This document shows positions 1 to 10,100 of a DNA stretch of 64,000 nt, one piece after another. Source of the stretch: Lewinellaceae bacterium (GTDB lineage: Bacteria > Bacteroidota > Bacteroidia > Chitinophagales > Saprospiraceae); assembly GCA_020636325.1 (NCBI GenBank), contig JACJYC010000023.1, positions 1 to 64,000 of the forward strand, read 5' to 3'. The notes beneath the pieces are model-generated. The model was not told where the DNA came from. It made no database searches and was given only the letters and a program-made list of their open reading frames with translations. Position numbers and translations under genes: made by a program. Each line of letters starts with the position of its first letter. The stretch's first letter is position 1.

Positions 1-273
1 GGATTGGGCGGCACGGAATTCTGGGGAATATATATTGAACAGTCAGGCATTATCTGGGTTACAGCCCGGGGCTGCACCACGAGGTTTGACCCTTCCATCC
101 CCTTGCCTGACCCAAACGCGTTTGCTCTGTTCACACCCGCCGACGGGTTGAATTGCTGCGTTCAAAGCATGTACCAGGATAAGTCGGGAAACATGTGGTG
201 GGGCACCGGACAAGGCCTCTACCGGTTTGACGGCGAACACTTCTATCAGGTCAAGCAGACCGGCCCGTGGTAG
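1..273 (+). CDS. two-component regulator propeller-domain protein, C-terminal part
   Basis: The frame is open from the first base, so the gene begins outside the window and only its last 90 codons are seen. The visible part has Reg_prop-style blades with the recurring pattern 'G-IWV...' and 'G-MWWGTGQGLYRFDG'. It stops shortly after a blade, with no Y_Y_Y, histidine kinase or HTH domain after it, so it is probably a free-standing secreted propeller and not a hybrid two-component sensor. The ligand is unknown. A second propeller gene opens at the other end of the window. Confidence 0.75.
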   Translation, partial: GLGGTEFWGIYIEQSGIIWVTARGCTTRFDPSIPLPDPNAFALFTPADGLNCCVQSMYQDKSGNMWWGTGQGLYRFDGEHFYQVKQTGPW

Positions 274-497
274 GATTTGCATGAATTGACGCTGCATCAC
301 ATGTAAGTCCGGGCCAAAAAGTGACCAAACCCAAAAAAACGATCCTTTGTCAGGGCTGTCACGCCCGCGAAAATTAAAATGAAAAGTCATGTTGCTGCAG
401 CCGGAGATTTTTTCCGGCAATTTACTTGAACAGCAGCCTTGTACACAGGTTTGCCTATCCTGTTAGTCAATGGTAAATATTGAAATTTGTATTAGAT

Positions 498-3191
498 ATG
501 AGCGCGACAAAGGTTTGTATTTTTCTCGTTTATCTTTTAGGTTTCATACCGCCTGTTCACACGCAAACAACCCTGTATTACAACGGTAATATTTTTACCT
601 CCGACCAGCAAAAGCCTTATGCCGGGTACTTCATCGTGCAAGATGGAACAGTTTTAGCAACAGGGGAGAAGCTTTCAGCGGACAGCATTGCTCAGTTTGA
701 ACATAAAGTGGACCTTGAGGGAAAAACGGTTATTCCGGGAATCGTTGACAGCCATATCCATTTTATCGACGGCTCTTTGGGCTTATTACAGATAAGTTTG
801 GGAGAAGTGCAAAATTCAGCTGAACTGGACAACCAGATAAGGGCTACTTCGCACCAGCTTATGGACGGCGCTTACGTCGCCCGCGATTTGGGCTTTTCCG
901 CACTTTCCGGAATGGATTCACCCCGCGACTTCCTTGACAAAATCATGCCTGACACGCCTGCGATTATATTCCTGAAAAGCGGCCATGCTGCGATTGCCAA
1001 TACAGTCGGATTAAAAAAATTTGGATTCTCGCACGGCGCAAAAATCCCGGACGGTACAATAGGCACAGATAAGTACGGGGAGTTGAACGGGTGGCTTTTA
1101 GAAGCGGCAGCGATGGAGGCCATGAAAAGAGTCGGCGCCGGATACACCGTGAAAACCATTGAAAAAGCCATTGAAAAAGGACAGGAGCTGGCTTTGTCTT
1201 ATGGCATTACAACGCTTGGCGATAATACTTTTTCGCCGTACAATATGAAGATCTATCAGACCTTGCAACGCGAGGGAAAGCTGGATATCAGAATGTGGAC
1301 AAGAAGCTACGGACGCCTTTCCCAAACGACCAGCCTGATGAAACCAATGGGCGTAAAAAAGCTCGGATTTATCGGCCCGGCAAATGATTTCAACCGGGTG
1401 CATTTTCATCTGATAAAACTATTTGAAGATATGTCGCTTTCTGTTCCGCCAGACATGGCCGGCGCCATTGAACCCGGTGGAACGGTTTTCCTCACCAAAA
1501 ACGAAATCGAGAAATACCTCCTGCTCCACCCTGACGATAAATTCGCATTTCACGTTCAGGGTGAGACAGGCCTGCAGCATATTATTGATGCGCTGAATGA
1601 GCTCGGGAAGAGAAACAACACCCGGCGGCACGTTATCGATCATGCCGGATATTGTACCCCGGAACAATTGAATGAGATCAAAAAACTTGGTTCGGCAGTA
1701 ACCATTCTTGCTGCTCAGACATTTGATTACCCCACTTTGGTGAGGGAATACGGCAACTCAAGCGTCAATCTTCGCGAAGGCGAATTGCTCGATGCCCGGG
1801 CAAAATACAACACCGTTAAAGGGGCTTTAACAAGTGATTTTCCGTATGGGATGGACACAAGTTTTGTTCAGTATAAGTTTGCGGACGGGCTGAACCCCTT
1901 TCCGAATATGGCGGTAAATGTTTCCGGAAAACTTCCCGACGGCAATGCGATCTCCGGATTTGAAAATAAAACCCTTTCTGTTGAAGAAGCCATAAAATCG
2001 TACACGACTAACGGCGCGTACGTGCTGGGAGAAGAAAATTGGCTGGGTAAAATCGCTCCGGGCTATGCTGCCGATTTTGTAGTCCTGGATCAAAATGTGT
2101 TGGATGAAAACCCAATGGATCTGTACAATGCAAAGGTCGCGCAAACCTGGTCGGGCGGGCGAAAGGTTTATGACAAAAACGGCAACTTGCCGCCTCATAG
2201 CGAACCTGGAGATGAAAAAATCTCTCCCTACGACTATACCGTCAGCCCGGTTTTTGGATATGACCCGACAGTTGGATTCATTTACGGCGCGGCAGGTTTT
2301 GTCTACCCGCTAAAAGTTCCGGCAAATTATTTCGATGTTCAGGTCATGGCAACTGTCCCCGGAAACCTTCAGCTCCAGTCAACGCTGATGCGGTATGAAA
2401 TTTTAAAGCATGCCGACCTCAGGATTCCTTTCAAATTCAGTGACCTTCCCGAGTATTATTTCGGGGAGAATGATACAACACGGGCGGATAACTATTTTCA
2501 GGCCTTTTCAACCCGTTTTTTTGTCCGGCCCGAACTTGAATACAGCTTTTCAAGCCATTGGAAGGCTTTGTTTTTTGGCGACTTTCGAACAAGAAAAGAA
2601 AACGCGATAAAGGACAAGAGTGGAGATGAAATATATGCTCGTTTATTCCCGGATGAAAAACTGCTGGGCCTGGGCATCGGGATGGTTTGGGATACAAGAG
2701 ACAATAAAGGCTCCACCAAATTAGGGTTTTATGGTTCGGTGAATTATGAAAATATCAACGGCCTGAATGCTGCGTCAACTGGAAATTCAGGGTTGCTTTG
2801 GGGAGATTTCAGGTATTTTCATTACATATACACCTCGAAATATGTGTTTGCTGCCCGCATTTCCGGCGGCATAAGCCACGGGGATCCGGGGTATCTGTTC
2901 CGGTATACGCTCGGCGGGGCCGAAAAACTGCGCGGATACTATACGAACAGGTTCAGAGGCGACCATTTTTATGCCATACAGGCGGAATTCCGGTTCCCGG
3001 TTTACAAGCGGTTTTCAGGCGTTTGTTTTATCGATGAAGGTGATGCGGGCGACAGCATACCGGATAAAATATTGTGGAGTTTCGGCGGGGGAGTTCGCGT
3101 ATCGGTAAACGATAATGTTGTGCTTAGATTGGACTACGGGAAGGGAAAGGACCAGGACGGCCTGTTCTTTACTTTCGGTGAGGCGTTCTGA
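498..3191 (+). CDS. amidohydrolase (YtcJ-like) fused to an Omp85/BamA-type outer-membrane beta-barrel
   Basis: The ATG at 498 gives a clean signal peptide ending near HTQ; a TTG at 480 is in frame but would precede it. Residues about 25-570 form an amidohydrolase-3 domain: the metal-binding HIH lies at residues 86-88, later metal or catalytic candidates are H352 (FHVQGE), H382 (IDHA) and D447 (SDFP), and the fold closes with an 'APGYAADFVVLD' segment. From about residue 590 to the end (Phe-terminated) the protein becomes a run of alternating aromatic beta-strands, with 'GGAEKLRGYY' around R812. This matches the conserved (V/L)RG(F/Y) loop motif of Omp85-family barrels. No POTRA domain is evident. 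Inference: a surface-tethered or self-exporting hydrolase, analogous to patatin-Omp85 (type Vd) proteins. The substrate is unknown. Confidence 0.85.
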   Translation: MSATKVCIFLVYLLGFIPPVHTQTTLYYNGNIFTSDQQKPYAGYFIVQDGTVLATGEKLSADSIAQFEHKVDLEGKTVIPGIVDSHIHFIDGSLGLLQISLGEVQNSAELDNQIRATSHQLMDGAYVARDLGFSALSGMDSPRDFLDKIMPDTPAIIFLKSGHAAIANTVGLKKFGFSHGAKIPDGTIGTDKYGELNGWLLEAAAMEAMKRVGAGYTVKTIEKAIEKGQELALSYGITTLGDNTFSPYNMKIYQTLQREGKLDIRMWTRSYGRLSQTTSLMKPMGVKKLGFIGPANDFNRVHFHLIKLFEDMSLSVPPDMAGAIEPGGTVFLTKNEIEKYLLLHPDDKFAFHVQGETGLQHIIDALNELGKRNNTRRHVIDHAGYCTPEQLNEIKKLGSAVTILAAQTFDYPTLVREYGNSSVNLREGELLDARAKYNTVKGALTSDFPYGMDTSFVQYKFADGLNPFPNMAVNVSGKLPDGNAISGFENKTLSVEEAIKSYTTNGAYVLGEENWLGKIAPGYAADFVVLDQNVLDENPMDLYNAKVAQTWSGGRKVYDKNGNLPPHSEPGDEKISPYDYTVSPVFGYDPTVGFIYGAAGFVYPLKVPANYFDVQVMATVPGNLQLQSTLMRYEILKHADLRIPFKFSDLPEYYFGENDTTRADNYFQAFSTRFFVRPELEYSFSSHWKALFFGDFRTRKENAIKDKSGDEIYARLFPDEKLLGLGIGMVWDTRDNKGSTKLGFYGSVNYENINGLNAASTGNSGLLWGDFRYFHYIYTSKYVFAARISGGISHGDPGYLFRYTLGGAEKLRGYYTNRFRGDHFYAIQAEFRFPVYKRFSGVCFIDEGDAGDSIPDKILWSFGGGVRVSVNDNVVLRLDYGKGKDQDGLFFTFGEAF

Positions 3192-3221
3192 CCTGCTTGT
3201 AAATGCTTCAAAATAAAAGCA

Positions 3222-3404
3222 ATGAAGAATATAAATATGGGTGAAAATGCAATTAACGTAATCGGCCATATGAAATGCCAGTCTATTGAAACGCAAAAGG
3301 TCTATAACTCGGATTTCGTTCATTTCGTCGTGATCGAAAATCATAAAATAAAGAAATTTCAGGAATTTTTCGACACCTATATCGCCGGAGAAGCCTTTAG
3401 GTAA
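3222..3404 (+). pseudogene. SnoaL/NTF2-like protein, C-terminal remnant
   Basis: A short open frame whose product matches only the last part of SnoaL-like (NTF2 fold) proteins: a 'DFVHFVVIENHKIKKFQEFFDT' style strand-turn-strand and then a 'YIAGEAFR' tail. Full family members are about 120-140 residues; here only about 47 residues resemble the family and no N-terminal half is found before the end of the upstream gene at 3191. It is most likely a decayed fragment. A genuine 60-residue protein cannot be excluded. Confidence 0.5.
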
Positions 3405-3542
3405 GTATTTGACCGACAGTATGTTATGGATAATTTCCGCATGCATCCCCTCCGTATGGTTTGGCTCTTCGCACCAAAAGCCCTAGATTAGCAGAAACCG
3501 GTCACCGGATCATTCGGTGCAAATCCACTCACCTGAGATAAG

Positions 3543-4583
3543 ATGACGAAGCAACAAACCAAACGAATTATCAGGATAGTATTGTTTTTGGGAACCGCGA
3601 TCTCCATGTTTTTTGTGCCGTGGATCCTGGTAAAGGCCTGGATAATACCCTTGCCCGGTACGGTGCAGGAACAATTGAACGAAGGCCTGAGCTACGGCTT
3701 TGACGGGATCGTTGTGTATGCGGACCAATCGGGCAAACCGCCGGCATTTTACGCTGCAGGCTGGAAAAACAAGGAAAACAAAATACCCGCAGATCCGCAT
3801 GCCTTGTTCAAGATTGCCAGTGTGGGCAAGCTATACGATGCCGTGGCCATCACAAAATTGGTCGGCAGTAAACGCTTGTCCCTGGACAGCACACTGGCGG
3901 ATTATTTTCCTGAATTGGTTGGAAGAATAGAAAATGCGGATAGAATAACCTTAAGGATGATGGTGCAGCACCGCAGCGGGATCCCCAATTTAACGGATAC
4001 GCCGAATTTTTGGACCAATCCGCCGAAGAACAGCAAGGAAGCCCTCGAAAGGGTACTGGATTTGCCGGCCGATTTTGAACCGGGCAGAAAATATGCATAC
4101 TCGAATACAAATTACCTGTTGATCTCCGAACTGATCGAAAAAACGGTCGGTTACAGCAAATTCCAATACATAAAAGAGCAGATCCTGACCCCGCTGGGCC
4201 TGAAAAACACCTACGGTTCGGTGAAGGACGTGGACCTGGACAATTTGATGAGCGGCTACTATGTGGGCATCGATGAAGATATCAAAACGGCTGATTACGG
4301 CTCTATGATCGCCACGGCGGAAGACGTAGGCATATTTTTAAGGGCCCTCAACGACGGGTCATTGTTCAGGGAAGGAGAACAGGAGATCTATTCGTCCATT
4401 TACAGGTACAACCATACGGGACTAATCCCCGGCTACCAGACCATAGCAAAATACCACCCGGACATGGATGCCGTCGTCATCCAGTTTACGAATACGACCA
4501 ATTTTGACGGATACAACTGGAATTTGTCGGAAATTATTTATAGCCGCATCGTTAAGATACTGCGGCGTGAGAAAAGCTCATAA
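3543..4583 (+). CDS. serine hydrolase, beta-lactamase class C/PBP-like
   Basis: A 346-residue protein with an N-terminal hydrophobic segment (about residues 8-32) that anchors it or directs export, followed by the beta-lactamase-related (PF00144) fold. The SxxK nucleophile motif is SVGK at S93/K96, the YxN motif is YSN at Y186-N188, and HTG at H291-G293 takes the place of KTG. This set is typical of class C-like D-aminopeptidases and esterases, so antibiotic hydrolysis should not be assumed. It is a stand-alone gene, and its product probably acts in the periplasm on peptides, peptidoglycan fragments or esters. Confidence 0.88.
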   Translation: MTKQQTKRIIRIVLFLGTAISMFFVPWILVKAWIIPLPGTVQEQLNEGLSYGFDGIVVYADQSGKPPAFYAAGWKNKENKIPADPHALFKIASVGKLYDAVAITKLVGSKRLSLDSTLADYFPELVGRIENADRITLRMMVQHRSGIPNLTDTPNFWTNPPKNSKEALERVLDLPADFEPGRKYAYSNTNYLLISELIEKTVGYSKFQYIKEQILTPLGLKNTYGSVKDVDLDNLMSGYYVGIDEDIKTADYGSMIATAEDVGIFLRALNDGSLFREGEQEIYSSIYRYNHTGLIPGYQTIAKYHPDMDAVVIQFTNTTNFDGYNWNLSEIIYSRIVKILRREKSS

Positions 4584-4595
4584 CAGGCAACCAAC

Positions 4596-4634
4596 GGCCG
4601 TTTGAACAAAGCAACTTCGGCCGTTTGAACAAAG
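4596..4634 (+). repeat. 16-bp direct repeat upstream of the beta-helix gene
   Basis: GGCCGTTTGAACAAAG occurs at 4596-4611 and again at 4619-4634, a 23-bp period, in the short gap before the gene at 4683. A -7-like box TATTTTTG lies just downstream at 4655-4662. Two direct copies about two helical turns apart could be a regulator site or a small duplication. Nothing else supports a function. Confidence 0.6.
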
Positions 4635-4654
4635 TCGCAGGGGCATTTCCCGCC

Positions 4655-4662
4655 TATTTTTG
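4655..4662 (+). promoter_or_regulatory. putative -7 box (TATTTTTG) for the beta-helix gene
   Basis: The box matches TAnnTTTG of the Bacteroidota primary sigma factor and would place transcription start about 10-15 nt before the ATG at 4683. No TTTG lies at the expected 19-21 nt distance; the nearest is 27 nt upstream. The call therefore rests on the -7 element alone. Confidence 0.4.
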
Positions 4663-4682
4663 TCCCAACAAAATAAGCATTC

Positions 4683-6347
4683 ATGAAAATGATTACATTC
4701 ATGATGAAATATTCGCTCTTATTTTTCTTGTCAATAATCACTGTAATGGCGGTACAAGGACAACCCCCGGACCCGCTCGAAAATATCGTCATCACCGCCC
4801 AAAAAAAGAAAACCCGGGTACGCACAACTGAAAACGGAATATTGCAGGTCAATGTATCGCCAAAGGATGCGCTTAAATTCAAGGCCGCCGGAATGGTCCG
4901 CTACAGCGACTTCGGCGCCAGGGGCGATGGCAAAACCGATGATATGGACGCCATCGCCGCTACCCATGCATTCGCCGGTCAGTACGGCCTCAGGGTAAAG
5001 GCCGACGAAGAAGCCACCTATTACATCAGCGGAAAAGCGCGCACGGCGGTCATCCGGACCGATACCGATTTCGGCACGGCTGCCTTCATCATTGACGATA
5101 CGAATGTGGAAGATCGCAACGCGCCCGTGTTCCTGGTCAGCTCCGGCCTGGCGCCGTTTGAGTTGAAAGGGATATCCTCGCTCAGGCGGGATCAGGCGAA
5201 GATCGACGTCTCCCTGCCCGGTACCTGCCTGATCACGGTCACCAATGCCGACGTCAGGCACTATATCCGGTTCGGGCCCAACCAGGACAACGGATCCGCG
5301 CAGACGGACATCTTTGTCGCGGATAAAGACGGCCGGGTGGATATGGATGCGCCGATCATCTGGGACTTCGACCGGATCACGGGCATCACCGCGCTGCCCA
5401 TCGACGAGAAAACGCTGACCATCACCGGCGGGCGATTTACCACCATCGCCAATCAGGCGGAGTCGAAGTACACGTATTACAGCCGGAACATCGCCATCCG
5501 GCGCTCCAATGTGGTGGTGGACGGGCTGGAACACCGCGTGACCGGCGAAGGAGACCACGGTGCGCCCTACGGCGGCTTCATCAACATCGGCGATTGCGCC
5601 TATGTTACGGTGAAAAACACCGTCCTGACCGGGCACATGACCTATCGCACCATCGGCTCTGCCGGCGAACCCGTCTCCATGGGCAGTTACGACATCTCCG
5701 TCAACCGCGCGCTGAACGTATCCTTCGTCAATTGCAGCCAGACCAATGACATCAACGATACCCGGTACTGGGGCATTCTGGGCTCCAATTACTGCAAAAA
5801 CCTGCTCTACGATCACTGCGTCTTTTCCCGGTTTGATGCCCACAAAGGGGTGGCCAACGCCACCATCCGCAACTCGACCCTGGGGCATATGGGGATCAAT
5901 GCCATCGGCAGCGGGACCCTGACCGTGGAAAATACCACCGTTCGCGGATGGAGCTTTATCAACCTGCGCTCCGACTACGGCAGCACCTGGCAGGGAACGT
6001 TCATTATCCGCAACTGCATTTTTGTGCCCGCACGGCCTGCCCGCGTCGCCCTGATCGGCGGATCTTATTCCGGTCAGCATGATTTCGGCTACACCTGTTA
6101 TATGCCCGAACGGATCACCATTGAAAATCTTAAAATCGACGACTCCAATCATCCGGAAGATTACCAGGGACCGGCTATTTTCACCGATTTCAATCCTCAA
6201 ATGACCGGCGACACCTACGTGGAGCAATTCCCATACGTCCGAACCCGTGAAGTCATCCTCCGGAACGTGATCACCGCAAGCGGCAAGCCGCTGAGGGTCA
6301 GCGACAACCCGTTCATGTTCAGGGATGTGAAGGTGAGCAAAGATTAG
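4683..6347 (+). CDS. secreted right-handed beta-helix protein (pectate-lyase-3 type N-terminus)
   Basis: A 554-residue protein with a signal peptide of about 27 residues ending in VQGQ. After a short linker, 'YSDFGARGDGKTDDMDAI' around residues 75-92 is the classic opening of the pectate lyase superfamily (PF12708) found in GH28, tailspike and phage depolymerase-like proteins. The remainder has parallel beta-helix rungs rich in short N-G-T-V/I strands ('GSGTLTVENTTVRGW', 'TIRNSTLGHMG'). Catalytic residues cannot be assigned by eye. It is probably a polysaccharide lyase or hydrolase, or a glycan-binding protein, acting in the periplasm or outside the cell. Confidence 0.8.
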   Translation: MKMITFMMKYSLLFFLSIITVMAVQGQPPDPLENIVITAQKKKTRVRTTENGILQVNVSPKDALKFKAAGMVRYSDFGARGDGKTDDMDAIAATHAFAGQYGLRVKADEEATYYISGKARTAVIRTDTDFGTAAFIIDDTNVEDRNAPVFLVSSGLAPFELKGISSLRRDQAKIDVSLPGTCLITVTNADVRHYIRFGPNQDNGSAQTDIFVADKDGRVDMDAPIIWDFDRITGITALPIDEKTLTITGGRFTTIANQAESKYTYYSRNIAIRRSNVVVDGLEHRVTGEGDHGAPYGGFINIGDCAYVTVKNTVLTGHMTYRTIGSAGEPVSMGSYDISVNRALNVSFVNCSQTNDINDTRYWGILGSNYCKNLLYDHCVFSRFDAHKGVANATIRNSTLGHMGINAIGSGTLTVENTTVRGWSFINLRSDYGSTWQGTFIIRNCIFVPARPARVALIGGSYSGQHDFGYTCYMPERITIENLKIDDSNHPEDYQGPAIFTDFNPQMTGDTYVEQFPYVRTREVILRNVITASGKPLRVSDNPFMFRDVKVSKD

Positions 6348-6386
6348 CGGGAACAGGATTTCAAGTAAGGTCGGAATATACCTCCA

Positions 6387-7121
6387 TCATAGATTCTTCA
6401 CCTCCCGCTTACCCAAATGGTCGTATCCCAGTCCGCGGATATAATCGATCATTTTCTGCGGCCGCAGGTTGATGATCAGCGCCCGGCGATGGCGGTCGGC
6501 CGAGGTGTTGCCGAGTGCGCCGTGCAGGGTGTGGCCGTGGTGGGCGATGGCGTCGCCGGGTTCGATCTCGCCGTACGCGATGCGGTCATCTTCCACCACG
6601 CATTGCAAAGCGGCATTCGGGGTCGGTTGGAAATGCGGCCGCAGCGGCTCAAGGTGGGAGCCCGGTACGTACATCATGCAGCCGTTTTCGCGGTCGGCCC
6701 GGTCCAGGGCGATCCAGAAGGAAAGGGCGCGTTTGTCGTCCATGCGGGGCCAGTAGGCGGCGTCCTGGTGCCAGGGCGTCACCGCATTGGTACCCGGCGC
6801 TTTGTCGATCATCATGTCAAAGTCGATGGCCATATCGTCGCCCATCAATTGCCGCGCGATCCGGATTGCCCTGGCGTAGGTCGCCGTCCTCATCAGTTCG
6901 TCCACGATCAGGGACGGCCGCATGATCTGCGTGATCTTTTCCACTTTTTTCCCCGGAGAGTCGTCCCCCGACAGATCGCTGCGGAATCCGTTGAGGTCGT
7001 ATTTGTCGGCCAGGAAATCGTTGTACAGCCGACTGATAGCGGCCAGTTCTTCCGGCGCCGTGAATTGTGGGAGGACGATGAAGCCGTCCTTGTTCCAGCG
7101 CGACGTATCGATGGGTTCCAT
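6387..7121 (-). CDS. phytanoyl-CoA dioxygenase (PhyH) family protein
   Basis: A 244-residue Fe(II)/2-oxoglutarate dioxygenase. The facial triad is visible as H118-x-D120 (WHQD) and a distal histidine at about H200 (TLHGA), and the basic residues at 212-213 (HRRAL) fit the 2-oxoglutarate carboxylate site. No signal peptide is present, so it is cytoplasmic. Its ATG overlaps the stop of the upstream FG-GAP/UnbV gene by one base (TAATG), which indicates translational coupling and places it as the last gene of the SusC-SusD operon. It probably hydroxylates an imported small molecule; the substrate is unknown. Confidence 0.88.
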   Translation of the reverse strand: MEPIDTSRWNKDGFIVLPQFTAPEELAAISRLYNDFLADKYDLNGFRSDLSGDDSPGKKVEKITQIMRPSLIVDELMRTATYARAIRIARQLMGDDMAIDFDMMIDKAPGTNAVTPWHQDAAYWPRMDDKRALSFWIALDRADRENGCMMYVPGSHLEPLRPHFQPTPNAALQCVVEDDRIAYGEIEPGDAIAHHGHTLHGALGNTSADRHRRALIINLRPQKMIDYIRGLGYDHLGKREVKNL

Positions 7122-10100
7122 TATTCGACCGGTTGAGGGTTGATCCTGATCTGCCTGACCGTCGCGTTGTTGACGCCGGCCAGGATGAACGCATTATTTT
7201 GGGTGTTGAACAGTTTCAGGTCCCGCATATCTCCCCGGATCTGCAGGTCGGAATGATAGGAGAATCCGCCGCTTCCGTCGTTGTAGTAGACCTGGCCGTG
7301 ATTGGCGTCCATCCGGCCGATCCGCACCCGTGTTTTGGTGATATTTCCCCCCAGGATGAGGTCGTCGTACCCGTCGCCGTTCAGGTCGGCCGACAATGCG
7401 GTGAAGACCGGCGCAAACTGGGCCTCCTCCGGCAGGTCGTGCACCACGGCCCGGCCGTCCTGTATGGAAAGGTAACGGGTTTTGAGCTCATCTGCCGTCC
7501 TTTTTTCCGCTTTCGAAAGCTCCTGGCCGAAAATGTCCTGTACGGTGGCCGCAGCGTAGGAGGTGTAATCCGTGAAGTTCTTTTTCAACGGCGGTAAGGC
7601 GGCAAACAGCTCATCGCGCGCGGCAAAGGTGTATTCCTTGCCCTCCTGGAAATAGGTCAGGATGGGAATGACTTTTGATGCCCCCAGAAAAGGGGCGGCG
7701 TACATGGCGGTTCCGGCATCGGACAGCGCGGCAAACTGGTTGTTCAGGCCCAGGTTGCCGCAAATGAGGTCGATATGGCCGTCCCGGTCAAAATCACCGG
7801 CGAGGAGGCCGTACCAGAGCCCGGTCGGCGTCAGGTCGGTCGCATCGGCCGGATCAAAAGCGCCGTTCCGGTTTTTCAGCCAGGCGACGGTTCCCCATTC
7901 CCGGCTCACCAGCAGATCGGGCTTGCCGTCCCCGTCCGGATCCGCGGCAACGGCGCCGGTGACCATCCCGAGGTCTAAAGCCAGCCGGCGGTTTTTGTCC
8001 CTGAACGCTCCTTTCCCGTCGTTGTACAACAGAACGGAATGATCGGCCATCGGGTAGCTTCCGGGGCGAACCCTGGAGCCGATGAAAATATCCAGGGCCC
8101 CGTCTCCGTCGGCATCCAATGCGCAAACCGGCCCGGCAGACAGGCTCAGGTCATCCGGCAGCGCCCCCGAAGCCTTCACCCATCGCCCCCCGTCGTTGCG
8201 GTAGAGCCTGGGGGACAGCAGTGCAGAACCCGGCTCCAATTGAAACCCGGCTGAAACAACCAGCAGGTCCTGATCCCCGTCGTTGTCGGCATCAAAAAAG
8301 ACGGCGCCGGCATCCTCGCAGGCGGCATCCGCGGTCAAGGCTTCCTGCGGCGCCGGAACGAACCGGCCGCCTTCAAACCGGAACAACCCGCCGGCCTGGT
8401 TCCGGGCGCCGCACGCGTATACCCATCCGTCCGCGCTGCACGCCAGCCCGGGCCCCTGGTAGGACAGCATGAAAGGCAGCAGCGGCTGAAAATCGAAATC
8501 GTTTTTCGTGTCCTCCTGGTGGACGAACGGAAAATCCCGGACGTCCATCCGGTCCGGCCGGCCGGCGGTTGCGATCCATTCCCGGCCGGGCTGGTCGGTC
8601 GGCGCCGGCGTAAGGGTCCGGCCTGCCCCGACCCCTGCATAATGGGTCGCAACCCCGGAAGGCCAGTAAATGACGACCGAATCCGCTGCAGCTGCCTCGC
8701 CAAGGCCGAACGTCAGCGGAAGATACATGCAGGACTGGAATCCGCGGACCGGGTAAAACTCCTGCGCCTGAACCTCCCCGCCGGTGAAAACCTGCACCGA
8801 GGCGCCGATGGCGGAAGCGGACGGCAATGCGGTCAGGTCGACTTTCAGGAACCGGTTGTCCGGATGGCTCAGGGTATTCTCCAGGATGGAAGCCGGTGCG
8901 TTGACATTATTGACCACCAGGTCCAGGTCGCCGTCCCGGTCGAGATCGGCATACACGGCCCCGTTCGACAGCGACGGATTGGTCATGCCCCATTGCTGCG
9001 ATACGTCGGAAAACCGGGCCTGTCCTTCGTTCCTGAACAGAAAATTGGTGGCCTCAATGGAAGGCATATTGGCAATGACTTCCATTTCATTGACGGATTT
9101 TCCGGATTCCCGGGCCTTGGTCTGGGCGGCTACGGTATAGTTCAGAAATTCCATATTGGTGTAATCCCGCGCATAGCCGTTGGTGATGAAAATATCCTTC
9201 TGCCCGTCCAGGTCAAAGTCGGCGCAAAGGGCGGCCCACGACCAGTCGGTATTGGAAATGCCGGCAAACTGGCCCATTTCCGTAAAGGTCGGCTGGCCCG
9301 AATCGGCGGATTTGAGCCCTTTGTTCAACTGGAGCATGTTGCGCATGGATTGTTCGTAGAATCCGTTTTCGATCAGGGCCGAATATTTTTTATAGTTATC
9401 GTCGCCGGAAGTCATTTTCAGCCGTTCATTGGGCTTCGGCAGCATGTCGAGCGTGACGAGGTCGGGCCATCCGTCGTTGTTGATGTCGGCGGCATCCGAC
9501 CCCATGGAGAACAGGGAGGTATGGTCGAAGCTTTCGCGCAGGGATTCGGTGAAACTGCCGTCCTTGTTGTTGATATAACAGTAGTCCTCTTCATTGTAGT
9601 CGTTGGAAATATACAGGTCGGGCCAACCGTCGCGGTTGAAATCGCTGACGGCTACGCCGAGGCCGAAACTGAGTACGTTGGAGATCAGCCCGGAGCTGTC
9701 GGTCACGTCCGTGAATCTGCCGTTGTCATTGCGCAACAGCCTTGAGCCGTAATTTTTATCCTGTTTCTTTTTGAAATGGGGTTGAGCGGCCGAAAAGCCG
9801 GCGTATTCCTGCACGGAGTGGTTGAGTATGAAACAATCGGCGTCGCCGTCCTTGTCGTAATCAAAAAAAACGGCCTGCGTGGAATAGGCCGGGTCGTCCA
9901 GGCCGTATTGGGCGGATTGTTCCGTGAAGGTGAGGTCGCGGTTGTTGATGTACAACCGGTTTTTGCGGAGCAAGGGGTTGTTGGCCGCCGAGCGGCAGAC
10001 GTAAATGTCGAGCCAGCCGTCCTGGTTGATGTCCACCAGACTGACGCCGGTATTCCATCCGTCGGCGCCGGCCACGCCCGCTTTTTCCGTAATGTCTTCG

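Noticed and set aside
3460..3542. tRNA-like sequence before the serine hydrolase gene
   Set aside because: No acceptor stem or complete cloverleaf could be drawn; only a short T-loop-like string is present.
3543..4583. Antibiotic-resistance beta-lactamase
   Set aside because: The motifs fit the broad class C-like serine hydrolase family, with HTG in place of KTG; resistance cannot be inferred.
4731..6227. 498-codon minus-strand frame opposite the beta-helix gene
   Set aside because: Shadow frame; the plus-strand protein has a signal peptide and a recognised domain.
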